Program-made: the position numbers and the translations under genes
Shown: positions 25,429 to 33,998 of the stretch, one piece after another
How positions within the stretch are numbered: position 1 is the stretch's first letter
Layout of the letters: each line of letters opens with the position of its first letter
Assembly (NCBI GenBank): GCA_017454265.1
Contig: JAFTDJ010000016.1
Location: forward strand, 1 to 58,206
DNA: 58,206 nt
Direction of reading: 5' to 3'
From: Bacteroidales bacterium
GTDB lineage: Bacteria; Bacteroidota; Bacteroidia; Bacteroidales; UBA932
Notes under the pieces: model-generated
Seen by the model: the letters and a program-made list of their open reading frames with translations, nothing else
Told to the model about the DNA's origin: nothing
Database searches by the model: none

Positions 25429-27195
25429 ATGTACAGAACTCACACCTGCGGGCAGCTCCGCATAGCCGACAAAGGCAAGACAGTCACCCTGGCGGGATGG
25501 GTGCAGAAATCCCGCAAACTCGGAGGAATGACATTCATCGACCTGCGCGACCGCTACGGCATCACCCAGCTTGTAGTGGAAGCAGAGGCAGCACCCGAAC
25601 TGGTAGAAACCGCCGCATCCCTTGGCCGCGAATACGTCATTCAAATTACGGGCGTGGTGCTTGAGCGCGAAAGCAAGAACAGCAAGATGCCCACCGGCGA
25701 CATAGAAATCAAGGTAGAAAGCATCAGTATCCTAAACGCCTCATCCGTTCCCCCGTTCACCATCGAGGAGAACAGCGACGGCGGCGAAGACCTGCGCGCC
25801 AAGTACCGTTATCTGGACCTCAGGCGTCCTCCGCTTCAGCGCGCGCTGGCCCTCAGGCACCGCCTGGCCCAGGAGATCCGTACATATCTTGACGGCCAGG
25901 GCTTCATGGAGATAGAGACCCCATACCTCATCAAGTCCACCCCGGAAGGAGCACGCGACTTCGTAGTCCCCTCCCGTATGAACCCCGGCACTTTCTATGC
26001 CCTGCCTCAGAGCCCCCAGACTTTCAAGCAGCTGCTAATGGTAGCCGGTTACGACCGTTACTTCCAGATTGTACGTTGTTTCCGCGACGAAGACCTGCGT
26101 GCAGACCGTCAGCCCGAGTTTACACAGATTGACTGCGAGATGAGTTTCGTGGAGCAGGAAGACGTTCTGAACACCTTCGAAGGAATGATGCGCCAGATGT
26201 TCAAGAATGCGCTCGGTGTAGATATTCCCAATCCGCTCCCCCGCATGAGCTGGTACGAGGCAATGGACAAATACGGCTCCGACAAGCCCGACATCCGCTT
26301 CGGAATGACAATAAACGACGTGACCGCCCTCGTGCAGGGCTGCGGCTTCGGCGTATTCGACGACAGCGAATACATTGGAGCAATAGCCGTTCCCGGATGC
26401 GCAGAATATACCCGCAAACAGCTGGACGAACTCACGGAATGGGTCAAACGTCCGCAGGTGGGCGCCAAGGGGCTCGTATATGTGAAGCTGAACGCCGACG
26501 GCAGCGTCAAATCCAGCGTAGACAAGTTCTACACTCCTGAGAAGCTCCAGGAAGTAGCCGTTGCATGCGGCGCAGGAAAAGGCGACCTGCTGCTCCTCCT
26601 CTGCGGCGAAAAGCGCAAGACTCAAACCCGTCTGGGCGTGCTGCGTATAGAAATGGGAGGCCGCCTTGGCCTCAGGGATCCTCATGTGTTCGCCCCGCTG
26701 TGGATCGTGGACTTCCCCCTGCTCGAGTGGAGCGAGGAGGACGGCCGATTCTACGCTATGCACCATCCCTTCACGGCACCCAAACCGGAGCACGAGAAAT
26801 GGTTCTATTCCGATAAGAAAGAAGACCTGGAGCGCGTGTGCGCCAATGCCTACGACTTCGTACTCAACGGCACCGAGCTCGGAGGCGGCTCCATCCGAAT
26901 CCACAACGCCGACATGCAGAAGCGCATGTTTGAAGTCCTGGGAATCGGTCCCGAAGAGGCTGAATACAAATTCGGCTTCATCATCAACGCATTCAAGTTC
27001 GGCGCCCCGCCCCACGGAGGCCTGGCCTTCGGATTTGACCGCGTATGCGCCCTCTTCGGCGGGCAGGAGACCATCCGGGACTACATCGCCTTCCCCAAGA
27101 ACAACCAGGGTCGCGATGTGATGATTGACTCCCCGTCAAAGATAGACGACGCGCAGATGGAGGAACTGTTCCTCGCCTCTACCGTCAAAGAATAA
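25429..27195 (+). CDS. aspS: Aspartyl-tRNA synthetase
   Basis: Class II synthetase charging tRNA-Asp. 588 residues, the bacterial type. N-terminal OB fold (about 1-105, [20 protein letters not shown]), catalytic core with [20 protein letters not shown] (motif 2 region [20 protein letters not shown]), the bacterial GAD insertion, and motif 3 AFGFDRV near the end. No oddity seen. Followed by REP-like palindromes and a transposase gene. Confidence 0.96.
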   Translation: MYRTHTCGQLRIADKGKTVTLAGWVQKSRKLGGMTFIDLRDRYGITQLVVEAEAAPELVETAASLGREYVIQITGVVLERESKNSKMPTGDIEIKVESISILNASSVPPFTIEENSDGGEDLRAKYRYLDLRRPPLQRALALRHRLAQEIRTYLDGQGFMEIETPYLIKSTPEGARDFVVPSRMNPGTFYALPQSPQTFKQLLMVAGYDRYFQIVRCFRDEDLRADRQPEFTQIDCEMSFVEQEDVLNTFEGMMRQMFKNALGVDIPNPLPRMSWYEAMDKYGSDKPDIRFGMTINDVTALVQGCGFGVFDDSEYIGAIAVPGCAEYTRKQLDELTEWVKRPQVGAKGLVYVKLNADGSVKSSVDKFYTPEKLQEVAVACGAGKGDLLLLLCGEKRKTQTRLGVLRIEMGGRLGLRDPHVFAPLWIVDFPLLEWSEEDGRFYAMHHPFTAPKPEHEKWFYSDKKEDLERVCANAYDFVLNGTELGGGSIRIHNADMQKRMFEVLGIGPEEAEYKFGFIINAFKFGAPPHGGLAFGFDRVCALFGGQETIRDYIAFPKNNQGRDVMIDSPSKIDDAQMEELFLASTVKE

Positions 27196-27200
27196 GCACC

Positions 27201-27232
27201 GTGCGCCTCCCTGCAAGAAATGGAGGGAGGCG
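27201..27232. repeat. REP-like palindrome 1
   Basis: CGCCTCCCT (27204-27212), 11-base loop, AGGGAGGCG (27224-27232): a perfect 9-bp stem preceded by GTG. It shares GGAGGGAGGCG with two further copies around the transposase gene at 27347-28201. No T run follows, so it is not a typical terminator, although it lies 8 bases after aspS. Confidence 0.75.
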
Positions 27233-27252
27233 ACACAAAAACCGGCAAAAAC

Positions 27253-27287
27253 GTGCGCCTTCATCCGAAGTCTGGAGGGAGGCGCAC
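27253..27287. repeat. REP-like palindrome 2
   Basis: GTGCGCCTTCATCC (27253-27266), loop GAAGTCT, GGAGGGAGGCGCAC (27274-27287): a 14-bp stem with one G-T pair and one mismatch. Together with palindrome 1 it forms a tandem pair, the arrangement typical of REP elements. Confidence 0.78.
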
Positions 27288-27346
27288 ATTTAAGATTTTT
27301 CATATATTTGCATTGTCGGCATGTTGCCGGCGCTAAATAACTTGCT

Positions 27347-28201
27347 ATGAAATTCTTTTTTATCTCCACCTCCCATCTGGAGGAAAACATCTGGTTCAAA
27401 GATGACGAAGACTTCAAAACCGGAATGAACTATGTTGCAGTGGCCTCTTTCCTCTGCGGCGTGCGTGTATTGTCTTTTATTCTAATGTCCAACCATGTAC
27501 ATTTTCTCTTGGAATGCACAGAATCCGAAGCTGGAGCATTTATCAACAAGTATAAGAAACTCTACAGCTATTATTACCGGACAAAGTACGGAACCAGGCA
27601 ATTACTAAGGCGTAACAACGCGGATATACAGGAGATAGGCCTTACGCCTGAATCCTTGGAGAAGGTCATCGCATATATACTTATGAACTGCGTTGCCGCA
27701 AGGATATGTCTGCATATTTCCGGATACAAATGGGGCACATGCAATACATTTTTTAACCTTAACAGGCCAAAGAGTATTCCGCTTTCCAGACTGTCAGTCC
27801 GAAAAAAGCGGGCAATGCTGAAGAGTCGCATCGAATTGCCTGGCAACTGGATTCTTTCGGAAGACGGCTACGTACTGCCGGAGTCTTATGTCTGCGTGGA
27901 TTTCGTCGAGACGTTGTTCGGCAGCCCGGCCAGGATGAATTATTTCCTGAATACATCCTCAAAAGCCAAGAATGCAAGACTTAGCAGCGTACCTTCTTTC
28001 AAAGACCAGAACATAAGTGCCGCTATGCTGGATATTTGCAGGAGTATCTTCCGGAAAAACGGCCCTGAGCAACTAACAAGGGAAGAGAAGTGTGAACTGC
28101 TGAGGCAGCTGAGTCGCCGGTTTGGAGCAGACCTGAACCAACTGTGCCGTGTCTCCGGAATTCCATATCCTGAGGCGGCCAAGATGCTTGATGAGTATTA
28201 A
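27347..28201 (+). CDS. REP-associated tyrosine transposase (RAYT), IS200-like
   Basis: 284 residues. The Y1-transposase domain has the HUH motif in LMSNHVHFLLE (H50, H52) and a tyrosine-rich helix (INKYKKLYSYYYRTKYG) that should supply the nucleophile. The C-terminal helical part (LLRQLSRRFGADLNQLCRV) resembles a DNA-binding helix bundle. Single-stranded DNA nicking and joining at REP hairpins is the family role. It is flanked by palindromes at 27201-27287 and a half copy at 28213-28226, so gene and repeats form a REPtron-like unit. A TATATTTG box at 27303-27310 is a possible promoter. Confidence 0.85.
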   Translation: MKFFFISTSHLEENIWFKDDEDFKTGMNYVAVASFLCGVRVLSFILMSNHVHFLLECTESEAGAFINKYKKLYSYYYRTKYGTRQLLRRNNADIQEIGLTPESLEKVIAYILMNCVAARICLHISGYKWGTCNTFFNLNRPKSIPLSRLSVRKKRAMLKSRIELPGNWILSEDGYVLPESYVCVDFVETLFGSPARMNYFLNTSSKAKNARLSSVPSFKDQNISAAMLDICRSIFRKNGPEQLTREEKCELLRQLSRRFGADLNQLCRVSGIPYPEAAKMLDEY

Positions 28202-28212
28202 GCCGATTTGCT

Positions 28213-28226
28213 GGAGGGAGGCGCGC
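28213..28226. repeat. REP-like half element downstream of the transposase
   Basis: GGAGGGAGGCGCGC differs by one base from the right arm of palindrome 2 (GGAGGGAGGCGCAC). It lies 11 bases after the transposase stop, with no left arm nearby. Confidence 0.65.
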
Positions 28227-28268
28227 GTTCTGCCAAAAATAATGCTTATATTTACGGAAAATACAGGT

Positions 28269-29576
28269 ATGAGTTCATTTATAGTGGAAGGCGGCCACAG
28301 GCTGAGTGGCAGCATCGCTCCACAGGGAGCAAAGAACGAGGCCCTGGAGGTAATCAGCGCCGTGCTGCTCACCTCGGGAACCGTAACTATAGACAACATT
28401 CCGGATATTCTGGATATCCGTAACCTCATCTCCCTCCTCGATGGTATGGGTGTAAAGGTCGAGCGCCACGACAAGGGAAAGTATTCCTTTACCGCCTCCC
28501 ACATAAATGAGTTTTATATTTCCAGCGCCGAGTTTGTAGAAAAGTGCTCCCGCCTGCGCGGTTCCGTGATGGTGGTGGGCCCTCTGCTGGCCCGATTCGG
28601 CCAGGCCTGGTTCCCCAAGCCCGGCGGAGACAAGATAGGCCGCCGCAGGGTGGACACCCACATAGACGGCTTCATCAAACTGGGCGCCGACTGTTCGTAC
28701 GACACCTTCCGTCGAGCATATAAATTAAGAGCACAGGAAGGACTGAAGGGCAATTACATGCTGCTGGACGAGGCTTCCGTCACCGGTACTGCCAATATAG
28801 TGATGGCTGCCACCCTCGCGAAAGGCACCACCACCATCTACAACGCCGCCTGCGAGCCATACGTACAGCAGCTCTGCCGCCTGCTGGTCGCCATGGGCGC
28901 CAAAATAGACGGCATAGGTTCCAACCTGCTCACCATCACCGGTGTAGAAGAGCTCCACGGGGCCGCACACGTGGTACTCCCGGACATGATTGAGGTGGGA
29001 TCGTTCATAGGGATGGCAGCAATCAACCAGAGCGAGCTTACGATTACTAACGTACACTACGGCGAGCTGGGCATCATACCGGAATGTTTCCGCCGCCTGG
29101 GGATACGCCTGGAGCAGCGCGGAGACGACATATACATTCCGGCGCAGGACAGCTACGTGATAGAATCCTTCATAGACGGCTCCATAATGACTCTTGCCGA
29201 CGCCCCCTGGCCGGGCCTCACGCCGGACCTGCTATCGGTGATGCTGGTAACGGCCGTACAATGCAGGGGCAGCGTGCTTATCCACCAGAAAATGTTCGAG
29301 AGCCGTCTGTTTTTCGTGGACAAGCTTATAGACATGGGCGCGCAGATAATCCTCTGCGACCCTCACCGGGCCGTGGTAATAGGCCACGACCACCGCATGC
29401 AGCTGCGCGCCGGGCGCATGACCTCGCCCGACATCCGTGCCGGTATAGCGATGCTCTTGGCTGCAATGTCTGCCAAGGGCACGTCGGTCATCGAAAACAT
29501 AGACCAGATAGACCGCGGCTACGAGGACATAGATTTACGCCTGAATGCTCTGGGTGCACACATTTTACGACATTAA
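28269..29576 (+). CDS. murA: UDP-N-acetylglucosamine 1-carboxyvinyltransferase, Asp variant
   Basis: First committed step of peptidoglycan synthesis: enolpyruvate transfer from PEP to UDP-GlcNAc. 435 residues from the ATG at 28269. The catalytic loop reads PGGDKIGRRRVDTH: Asp121 stands where E. coli has Cys115. The Cys-to-Asp form, known from Mycobacterium and Chlamydia, is active but insensitive to fosfomycin, which alkylates the Cys. N-terminal GGHRLSGSIAPQGAKNEAL is typical. An open frame upstream to 28149 overlaps the transposase and is not used. Confidence 0.93.
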   Translation: MSSFIVEGGHRLSGSIAPQGAKNEALEVISAVLLTSGTVTIDNIPDILDIRNLISLLDGMGVKVERHDKGKYSFTASHINEFYISSAEFVEKCSRLRGSVMVVGPLLARFGQAWFPKPGGDKIGRRRVDTHIDGFIKLGADCSYDTFRRAYKLRAQEGLKGNYMLLDEASVTGTANIVMAATLAKGTTTIYNAACEPYVQQLCRLLVAMGAKIDGIGSNLLTITGVEELHGAAHVVLPDMIEVGSFIGMAAINQSELTITNVHYGELGIIPECFRRLGIRLEQRGDDIYIPAQDSYVIESFIDGSIMTLADAPWPGLTPDLLSVMLVTAVQCRGSVLIHQKMFESRLFFVDKLIDMGAQIILCDPHRAVVIGHDHRMQLRAGRMTSPDIRAGIAMLLAAMSAKGTSVIENIDQIDRGYEDIDLRLNALGAHILRH

Positions 29577-29693
29577 TGTATTAAGTGTGATACTACTTCA
29601 CCCTTTTCCTATCTTTCTTGCATATTTTCGCTCTTATATGTAAATTGCAACCGTATTATTGAATTCGTCGTTAACAATTAATTATTCATTTTT

Positions 29694-30080
29694 ATGAAAA
29701 TTCATTATCTGCCTGTTGCAGCTCTGTTGGCTATTTCGGCACTTACAAACCAAGAATTAAAGGCCGAATCTATTCTCAATCATAATCAAATAAGAACAGA
29801 AAGCCTCAGCTATCTTTATGATAATTACGACTTAGATCAAGTGAAGGCAATCGTCAAGTATCTTCTGTCGGATATATATCACATTCCTTACTCGTATATT
29901 ACGGATGAGTCTTATTTGATGAATGATCTCGGTCTTGATTCTCTTGATATGCTGGACTTTACAAATACATGCTTCGAGTTTTTTAATATAAATACTGACC
30001 CTGATGACGTCCTTAGCACTCCCGATCAATACACTGTATATAATTTCTCTCAAATGATATTAAACCAGAATCCGTCTTAG
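29694..30080 (+). CDS. Acyl carrier protein-like domain with signal peptide
   Basis: 128 residues. The N-terminus MKIHYLPVAALLAISALTNQ looks like a signal peptide, with a possible cut after ELKA (residue 24). Residues 47-125 match an acyl carrier protein: helix I (LDQVKAIVKYLLSDIYHI), attachment motif NDLGLDSLDMLDF with Ser83 as phosphopantetheine site, and an acidic C-terminal part. Carrier proteins act in the cytoplasm, so an exported one is unusual. Codons are AT-rich compared with neighbours. The receptor gene follows after 14 bases. Function unknown; it could carry a lipid or peptide to the outer membrane. Confidence 0.75.
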   Translation: MKIHYLPVAALLAISALTNQELKAESILNHNQIRTESLSYLYDNYDLDQVKAIVKYLLSDIYHIPYSYITDESYLMNDLGLDSLDMLDFTNTCFEFFNINTDPDDVLSTPDQYTVYNFSQMILNQNPS

Positions 30081-30094
30081 AACACTTGGCTGTA

Positions 30095-32458
30095 ATGAAA
30101 CGGGGCATTTTTCTGCTGGCTGTGACCGCTACTATTTCCGCACTCCTCACCTGGAGTGCGGCTGCGCAGTCAGTCAGCACAGAAGAAGACAAGGTGCGTC
30201 TATCCGGCAAAATCATCGAGGCCGGACCTGAGACTTCGCTACCGTTATGCAAGATCACAGTATTCTCCTCTGATGGAAAGATTGTCACCAATGCCATTAC
30301 CCTTGAGGATGGTTCATTTCAGGTTTCTCTCAAAAAGGGGAAGTATGAAGTCTTAATCGAGAATTTGGGCTATAAATCCACCAAAATACCAGTTGTAATC
30401 GGCGGCTCGGATTTAACTCTGCGTGATATAGTTCTTGAAATAGGGGAAGAACTTGACGCTGCATCTGTAGATGCCACTCCTATATTAACCCGAACAGGCA
30501 CGAGAATAACATACGATGTTTCAAAAGATCCCGATGCGGCCAAAATCAGCATGACAGAAATGGCATCCAAGATTCCCAACCTTCAGCAAGAGGCCAGGCG
30601 CGGACGCCTTGAATTTGAGTTTAAGCCTATCAGCAAGATTCTAATAAACGAGGAAGAAAACGGACTTATCAATGCAAGCAGGCAATACCCAATGGAATTC
30701 ATCAAGGCCAATCACATGAAGACCATAGAAATAGTCCTTCCTGGCGACCCGGAATACAACAACTCCGAACCTATTATGCTGATAACTCTTGCCAAAAAGC
30801 TTCCATATGGTTTTGCCGGCCAGATCCAGACAAGTTCAGACTCCAAAAACAGTCACAACCCTGCCGTTGATGTAGTCGCCAACACCCCGCTTATTGGCGT
30901 AGGAGCCGGGTACAGTTATTCTTTTGCCGCCCCCCCCGCGCTGACCAACGAAACTATCCGGCAGATGGATAACATAACGGTGGAAAATTACTCCACTTCA
31001 TCTCAAAGATCAAACGGCCACATTTTCAGCACAAATGTATTCCATTCTTTTGATAATGACAAGATCAACATAAAAGCTAAATTGTCCGGAAACTTTTCAG
31101 ATGCACTCAGCTTAAGTGAATCAGGAACACATGTTCTTGATTCCGGAGGAGAACTGTTAGAAAGCAACCTTACCTCTGCCGTCGGCCATACTACCACACC
31201 TTTCCTGTTAAACGGAGCACTGTCAATGTCCGGTCAATTTGGTAAAGAGCTGCATGGATTGATTAAAAGACTGAAAAACGAATGGCGTGCTGAATATGCC
31301 TTTCTTCAAAACCAGGCTGAAACAACCACCGATTATTCCAGCAATACTTCTGACTACACAAACAATTCAAGTACAGAGCACCGGGCAAATTTTTACCTGA
31401 CTATGAGAGAACTCCTTCTCAGCCCGTTCAAAACAGATTTTAGGCTGCATGGCGGGCACTACAACAGGCATTACGCCAGTCGTTCCGAGTCCTTTTTCAG
31501 GCCCCGTGACATGGATTATAATCAGCAGGTCAGTTTTCTCGAGACCATGTTATTGAACTATTTTTTTAAAAACAAACTCTCAATTGTAATCAGGCTTAAA
31601 GGTGAATATGTCGCCAATTCCGGGTCTGTTGACTGGCATGAGTTCAATTTCATTCCTGGGGTGAGCGGTAGTTGGCGGCTTAAAAGGGGCTCTTTGGGGC
31701 TGTCTTATCACCAATCAGTCAGTCGTCCATCTATAAATCAGCTGAATCCTTACATTGACCGCAGGAATCCCTACTATCTTGTCACAGGCAACCCCGAACT
31801 TAAGGGGGCTGTAACAAACAGTGTTTCTTTGAAATACTCTGTCATGCCGGCAAACGTTAAATGGATACAAGGAATAAATGCAGGTGTTTCCTGGTCGGGC
31901 AGTAATAATTCAATTTCACACATAGTTACTGCAGACAGTGATGGAACGGCAATCAGCACTTATGCTAATATAGGGAGCAGTAACAGCCTCACAGTTAATA
32001 CCACAGCAATGCTGATGCCCGCGCGGAAACTTAGCATGATGATAATGGCTTCTTACACAAGGACATGGGTTATGCTGCCTGGAAATAAGTTAAACACATT
32101 CGACTCTCCAAAAGTCTCAGCTGGTTTTAACTGGAGTCCAGAATGGTTTCAATTGAACGGCAATTTCGTCCTGCAGCCATCCATCAGCTCAGTTCAATCG
32201 GCCAAACTTGTTTTAGAGCCACTTGGGGAAATATCCATTTCCCGATACTTTAAGAAGCCCCATATTGGCATTGCTATCATCGTAACTGATGTTTTCCACA
32301 CAGGAGGAAAGAGGGAAAGTGTATTAATTGGCGACAACTTCACCCAATTCAACTATACAGAGAGAATGGGGCGCACGTTCAGACTCAATATATACTGGCG
32401 CTTCGGACATTTCCAATCGGTAGAGCGTGTTGATGTCAATGCTTACGACATGAATTAA
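30095..32458 (+). CDS. TonB-dependent receptor-like outer-membrane barrel protein
   Basis: 787 residues from the ATG at 30095 (a TTG at 30086 is less likely). Signal peptide ending SAAAQS; carboxypeptidase-regulatory-like beta domain at about 33-115 (VRLSGKIIEAGPETSLPLCK); a plug-like segment (TRTGTRITYDVSKDPDAAKI, then MEFIKANHMKTIEIVLPGDP); then a large barrel of the OMP_b-brl_3 type. No classical TonB box is obvious. Second gene of a two-gene AT-rich unit with the exported carrier protein, so the two probably act together. Overlaps the convergent dapA by 4 bases. Confidence 0.82.
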   Translation: MKRGIFLLAVTATISALLTWSAAAQSVSTEEDKVRLSGKIIEAGPETSLPLCKITVFSSDGKIVTNAITLEDGSFQVSLKKGKYEVLIENLGYKSTKIPVVIGGSDLTLRDIVLEIGEELDAASVDATPILTRTGTRITYDVSKDPDAAKISMTEMASKIPNLQQEARRGRLEFEFKPISKILINEEENGLINASRQYPMEFIKANHMKTIEIVLPGDPEYNNSEPIMLITLAKKLPYGFAGQIQTSSDSKNSHNPAVDVVANTPLIGVGAGYSYSFAAPPALTNETIRQMDNITVENYSTSSQRSNGHIFSTNVFHSFDNDKINIKAKLSGNFSDALSLSESGTHVLDSGGELLESNLTSAVGHTTTPFLLNGALSMSGQFGKELHGLIKRLKNEWRAEYAFLQNQAETTTDYSSNTSDYTNNSSTEHRANFYLTMRELLLSPFKTDFRLHGGHYNRHYASRSESFFRPRDMDYNQQVSFLETMLLNYFFKNKLSIVIRLKGEYVANSGSVDWHEFNFIPGVSGSWRLKRGSLGLSYHQSVSRPSINQLNPYIDRRNPYYLVTGNPELKGAVTNSVSLKYSVMPANVKWIQGINAGVSWSGSNNSISHIVTADSDGTAISTYANIGSSNSLTVNTTAMLMPARKLSMMIMASYTRTWVMLPGNKLNTFDSPKVSAGFNWSPEWFQLNGNFVLQPSISSVQSAKLVLEPLGEISISRYFKKPHIGIAIIVTDVFHTGGKRESVLIGDNFTQFNYTERMGRTFRLNIYWRFGHFQSVERVDVNAYDMN

Positions 32459-33336
32459 ACCAGTCCTGCCAACACCTCCCGCATAAGCTCCTTCGTGCTG
32501 TCAGCAGCCGGGGTAAGCGGCAGGCGCATGGCGGCGGTGCAGAGGCCGAGCTCTGCGAGAGCGGCTTTTGCCGGGATTGGGTTGGACTCCACAAAGCATG
32601 CCTTATACAAAGGCTTGAGGGCTTCGTTGAGCGCCTCGGCTTCATCCATACGCCCTTCCAGGGCGGCGGCGCAGAGGGCGGAAACTTTGTCGGGCACTAT
32701 GTTGGACGCAACTGAAATTACTCCGCGTGCCCCCGCCTTCATCATATCCAGAGTGAGGTCGTCGTCGCCGCTCAGCACCACAAAATCGGAGGGCGCTTCG
32801 GCAGCAATCCGCGCAGCCTGCTCCAGCTTGCCGGAAGCCTCCTTGATCCCCATGACTCCGGGAATCTCCCGGGCTATGCGAACGGCCGTCTCCGGCAGCA
32901 TGTTCACACCGGTACGCCCCGGTACGTTGTACATTACTACGGGTTTGGAACTCTCTGCCGCTATTGTTTTGTAATACTGATACATACCCTCCTGGGTGGG
33001 TTTGTTGTAGAACGGCACCACCACCAGCCAGGCGTCGGCGGCGCTGCCTTCCAGGATCTGCATTTGCGCAAGGGTGCCGCGCACGGAATTGCTGCCGCAG
33101 CCTACAAGAAGCGGCCGTCCTGCGGCGCAATCGTGGGTGATATCCAGCAGTGCAACCCGCTCCATGGGGTCAAGGGTCGGAGTCTCCGCCGTAGTTCCCA
33201 GAGGGACCAGGAAGTCCACGCCCCCTTTCACCTGCCTTTCCACCAAGGCTCCGAAAGCTTCGTAATCAACCTCTCCGTCTTCGAAGAACGGAGTCACAAG
33301 TGCAGTACCGCAACCTTTTAACTCGGGAATTTTCAT
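32455..33336 (-). CDS. dapA: 4-hydroxy-tetrahydrodipicolinate synthase
   Basis: Condenses pyruvate with aspartate semialdehyde, first step of the lysine/diaminopimelate branch. 293 residues, TIM barrel. Substrate motif GTTAETPTL, active Tyr in VVMYNVPGRTG and Schiff-base Lys in GVMGIKEASG. Last gene of thrA-dapB-dapA, overlapping dapB by 4 bases; the end overlaps the convergent receptor gene. Confidence 0.96.
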   Translation of the reverse strand: MKIPELKGCGTALVTPFFEDGEVDYEAFGALVERQVKGGVDFLVPLGTTAETPTLDPMERVALLDITHDCAAGRPLLVGCGSNSVRGTLAQMQILEGSAADAWLVVVPFYNKPTQEGMYQYYKTIAAESSKPVVMYNVPGRTGVNMLPETAVRIAREIPGVMGIKEASGKLEQAARIAAEAPSDFVVLSGDDDLTLDMMKAGARGVISVASNIVPDKVSALCAAALEGRMDEAEALNEALKPLYKACFVESNPIPAKAALAELGLCTAAMRLPLTPAADSTKELMREVLAGLV

Positions 33337-33998
33337 TTGATAATAAGTTCTTTGAATGTGTGTACTCCGGCAAGTCCCTCCGTCATCGTGGCGGCAACCA
33401 CGGCGCCTTCGGCAAAGCCCTGGCGGGAAAATGCTTCGTGGGATATCTTAATTTTGTCCACCTCAGATTTGAACTTCACCACATGCGTACCGGGCACCTC
33501 TCCTTCGCGCACCGAGGTAATGTCGGGCTTCACGCCAAGGTGGGATTGAACAAGCCGGGCCATTTCCTTGGCCGTGCCGCTGGGCGCATCCAGCTTATGC
33601 ACGTGATGGGTTTCTTCTATATGCGGCACATAGCCGTAACCTTTAAGCACATCGCTCACCTTTTCCAATGCGGCATATACGGCATTCACACCTATAGAAT
33701 AGTTCGATGAATAAATCATCGGAGTACCTGCGGCATAGAAAGCTGCAACTACGTCCCCGAGGATGTCATCCCACCCGGTGGTTCCCACTACAACAGCCTT
33801 AAAATGCTCTGCAAGCCATTTGTAATTTGCCCGGAAGGCCGCCGGAGTGGTGAAATCTATGCATACGCACTCCCGTGCCAGACCCGGATCGGTTGCGCAT
33901 ACGTCTTCTGTGACGCCCGCGAGTTCCAGACCTTTATGGAGCACCACTCCCTCTATCATACGGCCCATACGTCCGTATCCGCTGATTAAGATTTTCAT
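33333..33998 (-). CDS. dapB: 4-hydroxy-tetrahydrodipicolinate reductase
   Basis: Reduces the DapA product with NAD(P)H on the way to meso-diaminopimelate and lysine. 221 residues, at the short end for the family (usually 230-270). N-terminal nucleotide site ISGYGRMGRM and substrate/catalytic motif ETHHVHKLDAPSGTA are complete. Overlaps both neighbours by 4 bases, so the three genes are translated as a coupled set. Confidence 0.94.
   Translation of the reverse strand: MKILISGYGRMGRMIEGVVLHKGLELAGVTEDVCATDPGLARECVCIDFTTPAAFRANYKWLAEHFKAVVVGTTGWDDILGDVVAAFYAAGTPMIYSSNYSIGVNAVYAALEKVSDVLKGYGYVPHIEETHHVHKLDAPSGTAKEMARLVQSHLGVKPDITSVREGEVPGTHVVKFKSEVDKIKISHEAFSRQGFAEGAVVAATMTEGLAGVHTFKELIIK

Noticed and set aside
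27204-27232. Palindrome after aspS as an intrinsic terminator
   Set aside because: No T run follows and the same sequence recurs around the transposase, so a REP-like element explains it better.
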